Source: Nitriliruptorales bacterium (GTDB lineage: Bacteria; Actinomycetota; Nitriliruptoria; Euzebyales; Egibacteraceae). Taken from it: 29,463 bases of DNA. The notes beneath the pieces were generated by a model. That model saw nothing but the letters and a program-made list of their open reading frames with translations, was not told the DNA's origin and made no database searches. This document shows, one piece after another, positions 24,501 through 29,463 of this stretch. The stretch lies in the NCBI GenBank assembly GCA_007126835.1, contig SLAO01000034.1:1-29463 (forward strand), written 5' to 3'. The stretch's first letter is position 1. Each line of letters starts with the position of its first letter. The position numbers and the translations under genes are program-made.

Positions 24501-25653
24501 GCACGAGCAGCGCGAGCACCGGCGCCGTCAGGCCGCCGACGAGGTGCGTGGCCTGGGGGAGCTGGGCGTCCTGCGCATCGTCTTAGACCGCGAGCTCGAC
24601 GACCCCGGTGCCTGGTCGCTGACCGTGGCGCTGGAGCGCGCCCGAGAGGTCGCCAAGGCCGGGCCACGCATCGACGACGATCCCGAGGCGGCGCGTCGTC
24701 AACTCGAAGTCGCCGAGAACCACATCAACCGCCGACACCAGGAGCTGTTGCGCGACCTCGTCGGTGGCATCCGCCTGCTGGGCCGCAAGGACCGGGGAGT
24801 GCTCGTCTACGACGTGCAGCACGCCGGGCAGACGTTCAGCCTTCCCGGGCTGGCCGCCGAGCTGCGTGACGACGTCGCCGAGCGGGACCGCCGCCTCGAC
24901 CACGACGAGCAGCAACTGCTTGAGACCTTCCTCGAAGGCGAGCTGCATGAGCACCTGCGCGCTCGTATCCGCGACGCCGCCGAGCTCGTCGACGTGGTCA
25001 ACGGGCAGCTCGCCGACTGCCCCACTGCCTCCGGTCAACGCATCCGGCTGCGTTGGGACGTCGCCGACGACGCGCCTGCCGGCACGCAGCAGGCCATCGC
25101 GCTGCTCCTCAAAGGCGCCGGGCTGCTGACCGCAGCCCAGCGGGAGGAGCTGCGCGCGTTCTTGCAGGTCCAGCTGCGCGACGCTCGCGACGGTGACGCA
25201 GCCACCAGCCTGCATGACCGCATCGGCGCCGCGCTTGACTATCGCCGCTGGCATGGGTTCACCGTGATGGTCCGCGACCCCCGCGCCAGCACGGCCCGGC
25301 CGTTGACCCGCCAGAGCCACGCCACCGGCTCGGGTGGCGAGAAGGCGGTGATGCTGCACCTCCCACTGTTCGCGGCCATGGCCGCGCATTACCGCGCCAG
25401 CCCTCACGCGCCGCGGCTGATCGTCCTCGACGAGGTGTTCGCCGGGATCGACCGGGGCACACGCGGTCAGCTGATGGGCTTGCTGGTCCAGCTCGATCTC
25501 GACGCGCTGCTGACCAGCCATGAGGAGTGGGGTTTCTATGCCGAGCTGGACGGGCTGTCGACCTACCAGCTGGTGCGCGAACCCGACCTGCCGGGGGTGC
25601 TGACCGAGTGGTTCGTGTGGGACGGCGCCACCCGCTGGGAGCTGACCGGATGA
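21574..25653 (+). CDS. jetC: Wadjet SMC ATPase JetC (TIGR02680 family)
   Basis: 1359 residues with SMC architecture. Walker A is GRNGSGKT (51-58) near the N-terminus; a long Ala/Arg/Glu-rich coiled coil follows from about 260 to 590; a hinge-like globular segment lies around 595-735 (YLLAEPSDALDGAAQAHVEA to the PWVAVDGRFGIG region); a returning coiled coil reaches about 1130; the C-terminal head has the ABC signature TGSGGEK (1251-1257) and Walker B LIVLDEV (1282-1288) with a downstream TSHEEW. Such SMC proteins extrude DNA loops; in Wadjet the motor senses small circular DNA for JetD cleavage. All ATPase motifs look intact. Overlaps of four bases with jetB and jetD support fixed subunit ratios. 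Confidence 0.95.
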   Translation: MTATLSAAPTTALPEPDTCRWRPLRAGVQNIWQYDHTTRFVFHGGRLLLRGRNGSGKTKAVEVLLPFLLEGRLDPARLDPFRSRSRKMHYNLLHEGNRDLSSNVGYVWLEFGRRDDDGNSRFATVGAGLKARRSDDRVDSWFFVADDVRVDRDLHLLDTDRRPLSKAALGEVLGDAGRVLDSQRDYRAAVNRTLFQMPSAQYEALVEALLRLRQPHLSERLDPAQVGAVLAESLPPLDAEKVHEVAEGFERLEAHRRDLADRRSALEAVETFLDAYGTYAATVAAVRARELTRADSAVRDAAAGIAAAEQARDEAAGQVEALEAERRQVRRDRQTAATRVHTLETSDEYRAVQQLEQAEIDEQAAAQRCRGFKERLERDREAAAKAARAREQAEAAVTTQREIVTAEGRTAQTEAARADLTGAHGSVTAQVDAALDGRGDLDSARGTADSLHRDRTAALTEIRAAQEAVIAAERTEQRASERVEDGEGRERTARERVEAAEAAVAEALGAFGNALEAWTSRALTCALDDDAVAALANADPSEVAARAREFTRPTRERLQSQAGDLEAQRGALVPQREAVAAERDALTAATHEPPPTPAWRGTGRDVRAGAPLYLLAEPSDALDGAAQAHVEAALEAAGLLDAWVTPQGDVLAAGELDAALVSGPRAGGRTLADVLEPTPSGGVDASVVAALLSRVSLLDGGEPPAADHVAPWVAVDGRFGIGPLRGKATREAVTYLGATAREQARARRLAALDAELANLDRAADQLVDELAAVHAQLIALDAELAAVPSDGDVRTARAEARAAAGALDEASSDLAALRGALADAEATAGDARRSRDETAGRHGLAAHVERLDALAAATAEWKAAVTGWLSAASLLTERLAWLSSVGEQADQAAARVHASAADAAAADTEHAAAVEQADTLRSMVGAEHQQVVDELHRVRGHQRELDERGEQLVDEVSHAREQRAVAEAELTHRQSEHEQREHRRRQAADEVRGLGELGVLRIVLDRELDDPGAWSLTVALERAREVAKAGPRIDDDPEAARRQLEVAENHINRRHQELLRDLVGGIRLLGRKDRGVLVYDVQHAGQTFSLPGLAAELRDDVAERDRRLDHDEQQLLETFLEGELHEHLRARIRDAAELVDVVNGQLADCPTASGQRIRLRWDVADDAPAGTQQAIALLLKGAGLLTAAQREELRAFLQVQLRDARDGDAATSLHDRIGAALDYRRWHGFTVMVRDPRASTARPLTRQSHATGSGGEKAVMLHLPLFAAMAAHYRASPHAPRLIVLDEVFAGIDRGTRGQLMGLLVQLDLDALLTSHEEWGFYAELDGLSTYQLVREPDLPGVLTEWFVWDGATRWELTG

Positions 25654-26948
25654 CCTCGTCGGAGCCGACAGTCGACGGCCGCACCGTTGCCGAGCTCGCT
25701 GCCCGCCCCGGCTACGCCGCGTTGTTGGCGGCGGTGCGCAGCCGGCTCGAAGCCGGCGGGGACCCGGAGACCATCACGCTACGTGACCTCGACGACGAGG
25801 CGCGGGCAGCGCTGGCCGACCTCCTCGGCCGCCGGCGGCTGCCGGGTCGCACCGTCCGGGTCCACCTGCCTGAGCTCGACGCCAAGCTACGCGCCAGCCG
25901 CGTCGACGCCGGACTGGTGGAGGTACTCGAGGCCGTCGGGGGGCCGCTGGGCGACCGACGCGCGGCCCGCTTTCGGAAGCAGCAGGCGTGGGCAGCGCTG
26001 TGGCACGTCGAGCACACAACGCTTGCTCGCCCGCAGATCGCCGCGTGGTTCGATGAGCTGCGCGCTAGTGGGGTGCTGCGCCGGCTCACGCCCGGCCCGG
26101 ATGACGCCCGCGAGCTGCTGGAGCAAGCGCTCGCGGTGATCGCGCAGCTGCCCGCACGCGGGGTCGCCCGCTCAGTGCTGGCCGCCGACGCGACGGGTGA
26201 CCCGCACGCTCTCGACCACGGGCGACCGCTGTCCACCCTTGTGCTGCGCGGCGCGGCGCGGCTCGTGGACCGCGATGGGGTGCCAGCCGCCGCCCGCGAC
26301 CGCCGCCAGCTGTGGGCCGACGTGGGCGTGATCTGCGACCCCCTGTCGTCCAGCGTCCTGGTCTGCGGGCTGCGGCTATCCGGCATCGACATCGTCGCTG
26401 CGGCCTGCAACGACCACGCCGGCTTCGGCGTGCCGCTGCGGCTGACGTTGCACCAACTGCAAGCCACCGACCGTGACAACGACGGGCTGCGCACCCCGCA
26501 CTCCCGCGTGCAGGTGTGCGAGAACCCCGCGGTGGTCGCCGCCGCGGCTCACCACCTCGACGCCGATGAGCCCGCGGTGCCGTTGGTGTGCACCGATGGG
26601 ATGCCCGACGTCGCCTGCGACCGGTTGCTGTCGGCGCTGGCCGACGCCGGAGTCGAGCTGGCCTTCCACGGTGACTTCGACTGGGGCGGGGTGCGCATCG
26701 GCAACCTGCTGGCGAGCCGCTTTGGCGCGGTGCCGTGGCGCTTCACCGCCGCGGACTACCGCCGTGCGGTGTCGACGGCCGCGCCCGCGCAGCCGCTGTC
26801 GGGCAGCCCCGTCGATGCAGTCTGGGACGCCGGGCTGACCAGGGTCATGCGCGAGACCGGCCGGGCCGTGTCAGAGGAGCAGTTGCTCGACGTGCTCATC
26901 GGTGACCTTCTTCCGCAGTCGTCCCACTCGGCGCCTGGTCCGACCTGA
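25650..26948 (+). CDS. jetD: Wadjet nuclease subunit JetD (DUF2399/TIGR02679 family, TOPRIM)
   Basis: 432 residues from the ATG that overlaps the jetC stop (ATGA, with GGGAG upstream); the frame is open further upstream inside jetC, but that part has no protein character. Family segments: GRPLSTLVLRGAARLVDRDG, LWADVGVICDPLSSSVLVCG and FGVPLRLTLHQLQA. The C-terminal TOPRIM fold shows the catalytic Glu in VCENPAVV (E291) and the metal-binding pair in HGDFDWGG (D342, D344). JetD is the TOPRIM nuclease that cuts the plasmid DNA held by the JetABC motor. All expected acidic residues are present, so the system looks functional. Confidence 0.94.
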   Translation: MTSSEPTVDGRTVAELAARPGYAALLAAVRSRLEAGGDPETITLRDLDDEARAALADLLGRRRLPGRTVRVHLPELDAKLRASRVDAGLVEVLEAVGGPLGDRRAARFRKQQAWAALWHVEHTTLARPQIAAWFDELRASGVLRRLTPGPDDARELLEQALAVIAQLPARGVARSVLAADATGDPHALDHGRPLSTLVLRGAARLVDRDGVPAAARDRRQLWADVGVICDPLSSSVLVCGLRLSGIDIVAAACNDHAGFGVPLRLTLHQLQATDRDNDGLRTPHSRVQVCENPAVVAAAAHHLDADEPAVPLVCTDGMPDVACDRLLSALADAGVELAFHGDFDWGGVRIGNLLASRFGAVPWRFTAADYRRAVSTAAPAQPLSGSPVDAVWDAGLTRVMRETGRAVSEEQLLDVLIGDLLPQSSHSAPGPT

Positions 26949-27119
26949 TCGAACTGCGGGCGCCCGACGGGACCTGGTCGAGGCGGTGACCGGGGAAACC
27001 CTCGTCTCCTGCAGCGGTCGTGTGTTCGGGCGGGACCGCGGTCATCTCCTCGCCGAGCTCGGTTGTGGCGCCCCCGCTGACGTGCTTCGAGTACGGTGAG
27101 CCGGAAAGGGGGCGCAACC

Positions 27120-27494
27120 ATGCCGATGCCGCTGTGGTGGGGTCAGGTCAACAAGCGGATCTTCAACCCGCGGGAGCTTCGGCGCGGGAAGCGCCCGGTC
27201 CTGGCCCACGTCGGGCGAGCCTCCGGCAGGACCTACCACACGCCGCTCGATGCGCACCGTGTCGAGGGTGGCTACATCTTCATCCTGGTCTACGGGGCCC
27301 GGTCGGATTGGGTGCGCAACGTGCTCCAGGCCGGCCACGCCCGCCTGCTCATCGACGGCGACGAGATCAACCTTGCCCGACCCCGAGTCATCGGTGAGCA
27401 CGAGGCGTGGCAGGCGATCCCAGAGACCGTCAAGGCCCCGCCGCGGCTGTTGCGTATCAGCGAGTACCTGCGCATGGACCTCGCCGAGGCGTGA
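27120..27494 (+). CDS. Nitroreductase-family deazaflavin (F420)-dependent oxidoreductase, short
   Basis: 124 residues with the split-barrel signature of the Ddn/FDOR-B group: LAHVGRASGRTYHTPLDAHR, FILVYGARSDWVRNVLQAGH and LARPRVIGEHEAW. Such proteins in actinobacteria bind F420 (some bind FMN or heme) and reduce quinones, nitro compounds or other substrates; the specific substrate is unknown. The start is the ATG at 27120, preceded by AAAGGGGG with seven bases between; an in-frame upstream start at 27096 would add eight residues without support. It follows jetD by 171 bases on the same strand, so it may have its own promoter; nothing links it functionally to Wadjet. Confidence 0.85.
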   Translation: MPMPLWWGQVNKRIFNPRELRRGKRPVLAHVGRASGRTYHTPLDAHRVEGGYIFILVYGARSDWVRNVLQAGHARLLIDGDEINLARPRVIGEHEAWQAIPETVKAPPRLLRISEYLRMDLAEA

Positions 27495-27509
27495 CGCCGG
27501 CCTCGCACT

Positions 27510-27541
27510 GCGGCGGCGCCGGCTCCAGCGCCGACCGCCGC
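27510..27541 (+). terminator. Possible GC-rich terminator hairpin after the nitroreductase gene
   Basis: GCGGCGG (27510-27516) can pair with CCGCCGC (27535-27541), with a short inner CGC/GCG extension and a bulge. It begins 15 bases after the stop codon. There is no T-tract, and the surrounding 233-base gap is so GC-rich that such pairings arise by chance. Confidence 0.25.
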
Positions 27542-27727
27542 GCAGGACACAGCGCTGACCCCGGCGCCGGCCGGTCGCCGGCAAGGCCGCGTGGACACAT
27601 CAGGCGTACCGCCCCCTGCGCAGAGGGCCATCGGCCCTGTCATCCGTCCTCTCCAAGCCAGCACTCTGCGGCGGGGTGGGCTCAGTGCCCACGCTGAGCA
27701 CCGTTCGGGAGTCGCCCGGAGGCTGTC

Positions 27728-28186
27728 GTGAAGCTCGTCGCCTGGTTCCAGATCACCATGGGTGTGGCGATCGCCGCGTTATGGACGGTGCTGCTACTGA
27801 CCGGCCAGGTGCCAGAGGTACAGCAGGGCCGGCTCGATATCTGGTTCCACATCGGTGCGGAGCTCGTCATGGCAGTGCTCTTGCTGGCAGGTGGGATCGC
27901 CCTGCTTCGCCAAGCGGTGCGGGGCCGGATGCTGTCAGCGCTGGCGCTGGGCTGGCTGGGTTACAGCGCGCTCAACAGCCCTGGGTACTACGCCCAGTCC
28001 GGCGACTGGGTGATCGTCGGGATGTTCGTCCTCGTGGTTGGGGCTGCAGCCGCCGCGTTCGTGGCGCTGTGCAAGCGCGACGCCGGCGTCGGAGGCTCTT
28101 CGGTCCCCGAGGGGCTGTCACCGGCGCAGCCCGGGGTGCTGTCGCCGGAGAAGCCCGCGGCCGCTGGCGCAGGGGACCGCCCATGA
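27728..28186 (+). CDS. Small four-helix membrane protein, unknown function
   Basis: 152 residues with four hydrophobic helices at about 2-26, 37-60, 68-84 and 93-116, followed by a cytoplasmic-like Pro/Gly-rich tail of about 35 residues. The start is a GTG at 27728 with CGGAGG five bases upstream. The stop overlaps the next membrane-protein gene (ATGA), so the two are probably partners or subunits of one membrane assembly. I recognise no family; no charged or cysteine motif suggests a reaction. Confidence 0.75.
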   Translation: MKLVAWFQITMGVAIAALWTVLLLTGQVPEVQQGRLDIWFHIGAELVMAVLLLAGGIALLRQAVRGRMLSALALGWLGYSALNSPGYYAQSGDWVIVGMFVLVVGAAAAAFVALCKRDAGVGGSSVPEGLSPAQPGVLSPEKPAAAGAGDRP

Positions 28187-28593
28187 CTGCCGTCGTCATG
28201 CCGCAAGCTCGGCGTTCGCCAGTCGAGCGTGTGCTGTTGTGGCTGGAAGCCCTGCTGGCACTCGGCGCCTTCGGGGGTGCAGTGGCTCTGGCCACCGGCG
28301 GGGTGGACCTGGGCCCCGCTACGGCGGATCTGCCGTTTGGCTCCACCGTGTTCGCGGGAATCGCGTTGGGCATCGTCAACGGCCTGTTGCCCACCGCGGT
28401 GCTCGTCGGTGCGCTGCAACGACGGACGTGGGCCTTGCTCGGCCACTGGGTGGTGGGCGTCGCGCTGACGGCATGGATCGTGGTGCAGGTCGGCGTCCTG
28501 GGATGGCCACCCCACTGGCTGCAGGTGCTCTACTTCGTCTACGGCCTCACAATCCTCGAGTTGGCGCGCAGGCTTGACCGCGAGGTCCGCTGA
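28183..28593 (+). CDS. Small four-helix membrane protein, translationally coupled to the previous gene
   Basis: 136 residues starting at the ATG that shares bases with the previous stop. Four hydrophobic spans are visible at about 15-38, 48-72, 80-103 and 108-126, with the third rich in W (GHWVVGVALTAWIVVQVGVL). The reading frame is open upstream within the previous gene, but the ATGA overlap and hydrophobic start argue for 28183. No family recognised. The pair of similar-sized coupled membrane proteins suggests a heteromeric complex, which is inference. Confidence 0.75.
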   Translation: MTAVVMPQARRSPVERVLLWLEALLALGAFGGAVALATGGVDLGPATADLPFGSTVFAGIALGIVNGLLPTAVLVGALQRRTWALLGHWVVGVALTAWIVVQVGVLGWPPHWLQVLYFVYGLTILELARRLDREVR

Positions 28594-28683
28594 CGTCGGC
28601 ACCCTCGCGACCGGCGCCGGTGGGCACGCACGCGGCTACGGTACGGCCGGCTTACTTTGCCATCCTCGTTCGCGGAGGTCCTC

Positions 28684-29214
28684 GTGCAACCCCGACCGCA
28701 ACGCGCCTCGACGGCGGACCACGCCCAGCCGTGGTGGGTCGACTCCACCGGCTAGCAGGTGTACCTGCCTTCCTTCACCGACAGCGCCGGCGACGGCTGG
28801 GGCGACCTGCCGGGCCTAACCGGGAAGCTCGACTACCTGGCCGAGCTCGGGGTGGACCTGCTGTGGCTGTCCCCGATCCATCCCTCGCCCTTCGCCGACC
28901 ACGGCTACGACGTGGCCGACTACCTGGCCGTGCACTCGCGCTACGGCACGCTGGGCGACGTCGACCGGCTCGTCGCCGAGGCCGACACTCGCGACATGCG
29001 GGTGCTGCTCGACCTCGTGCCCAACCACACCAGCGACGACCTGCCCGACGGTTCCTGGCACGTCGAGTTCCGCGCCGACGCCGCCGACGCCTTCGACGCC
29101 GCCGACGCCGCCGACGCCATCGACGCCACCCACGCCGCCGGCGACCCTTCGACCGTCACGGGGACGCTGCGCGTCCAGCCCGAGCAAGCGGCGATCCTGC
29201 GCCGGGTCCCGTAG
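28684..29214 (+). pseudogene. Decayed GH13 alpha-amylase-family gene
   Basis: A GTG at 28684 with GGAGG five bases upstream opens a frame reading QPWWVDSTG, then a TAG (28753-28755), then QVYLPSFTDSAGDGWGDLPG, GKLDYLAELGVDLLWLSPIH, FADHGYDVADYLAV and LLDLVPNHTSD: the first strands of a GH13 barrel, with TAG where a Tyr codon is usual in (I/V)YQVY. Immediately after NHTSD the sequence jumps to LPDGSWHVEF ... TVTGTLRVQPEQAAILRRVP, which resembles the C-terminal beta domain of the same family. The catalytic Asp/Glu regions (some 300 residues) are therefore missing. Between them lies a tract of GACGCC repeats. A large in-frame deletion plus nonsense mutation best explains it; the relic cannot hydrolyse or transfer sugars. 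Confidence 0.8.
29072..29136 (+). repeat. GACGCC-rich short tandem repeat
   Basis: Repeated GCCGACGCC/TTCGACGCC units give an Ala-Asp-Ala run inside the amylase relic, at the point between its N-terminal and C-terminal remnants. The tract is imperfect and of the kind that expands and deletes by replication slippage. Confidence 0.7.
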
Positions 29215-29328
29215 CTGCGTGCCTTCGGGCGGGTAGCCGGCGCTGGAGGGTCCGACGCCTCGACGATCCGGATGTTTCGAACATTTGGTGCGCAAGCTCC
29301 CGTTTGGAAGCGGGCAATTCGGATGCGA

Positions 29329-29366
29329 CTGGTACATCTGCACGAGCGCTCGTGCAGATGTACCAG
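29329..29366. repeat. Perfect 38-bp palindrome, copy 2
   Basis: Same arms as the copy at 18254-18291 (CTGGTACATCTGCACGAG) but with CG in place of AT at the centre; the perfect palindrome extends one base further on each side (29328-29367). It lies 115 bases beyond the amylase relic in non-coding DNA. Confidence 0.93.
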
Positions 29367-29424
29367 TGTCGTCCGGAATGCGTTGATTATCCGGGGGGCG
29401 TTGTCCGTGGGATCTCGGTGCTCG

Positions 29425-29463
29425 CGGGCGACCCTCGCCACCTCTAGCCGGGCGACCCTCGCC
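29425..29463. repeat. 15-bp direct repeat with 24-bp period at the right edge
   Basis: CGGGCGACCCTCGCC occurs at 29425-29439 and again at 29449-29463, where the window ends, separated by ACCTCTAGC. It may be the start of a longer 24-bp tandem array. Confidence 0.7.

Noticed and set aside
23176..24519. Long antisense frame (447 codons) over jetC
   Set aside because: Complementary to the jetC hinge and coiled coil; Gly/Val/Gln-rich shadow translation without motifs.
26949..27119. Gene or attachment site between jetD and the nitroreductase gene
   Set aside because: No ribosome-bound frame, tRNA fragment or repeat was visible in this 171-base gap.
18000..29340. Shared GGATGCGAC motif between the minisatellite and the flank of palindrome copy 2
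   Set aside because: The match is about 11 of 13 bases in GC-rich DNA; too short to claim common origin.

Overview
The window is uniformly GC-rich, its genes use Shine-Dalgarno starts, and it carries several four-base ATGA/GTGA gene junctions. The gene families present (TIGR02677-02680-type Wadjet, split deazaflavin-type nitroreductase, LAL-type LuxR regulators, UgpC-type sugar ABC ATPase) point to a high-GC actinobacterium. A deep-branching lineage such as the Nitriliruptoria is possible, but that is inference. No rRNA, transposase or phage structural gene is visible.

Left part (1-11.7 kb): the start of a sugar ABC-transporter ATPase preceded by a LacI regulator; a small secreted protein; tRNA-Arg(CCT); and a minus-strand cluster of a STAND-type ATPase regulator, a 33-residue membrane peptide and a cupin, the last two overlapping by GTGA. 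Next comes a phospholipid operon (PmtA-like methyltransferase, phosphatidylserine decarboxylase, phosphatidylserine synthase, all overlapping), which could carry phosphatidylserine to phosphatidylethanolamine and its methylated forms. A large LAL/LuxR regulator follows, interrupted by one in-frame TGA just before its LuxR helix-turn-helix, then a berberine-bridge-type FAD oxidoreductase.

Middle part (11.8-17.8 kb, minus strand): two overlapping radical SAM/SPASM genes resembling AhbC/NirJ and AhbD (heme or heme d1 branch), a 12-helix membrane protein like the membrane part of actinobacterial nitrite reductase/multicopper oxidase fusions, and a translationally coupled pair consisting of a diguanylate cyclase fused to an antibiotic-biosynthesis-monooxygenase domain and a cobalamin-binding protein with the CarH-type W-x9-EH motif but no DNA-binding domain.

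Right part (17.8-29.5 kb, plus strand): a complete four-gene Wadjet (JetABCD, DUF2397/DUF2398/SMC/DUF2399 type) anti-plasmid operon with every junction an ATGA overlap. Upstream is a 684-base non-coding region holding seven 16-bp tandem repeats and a perfect 38-bp palindrome. Downstream are a deazaflavin-type nitroreductase, two overlapping small membrane proteins and a decayed GH13 alpha-amylase gene. A second copy of the same 38-bp palindrome, differing only by a self-complementary change of its central dinucleotide, lies about 11 kb away at the right end, so the pair brackets the Wadjet segment. The most unusual signals are this palindrome pair, the GGDEF-ABM/cobalamin pair, and the two genes broken by single nonsense codons.
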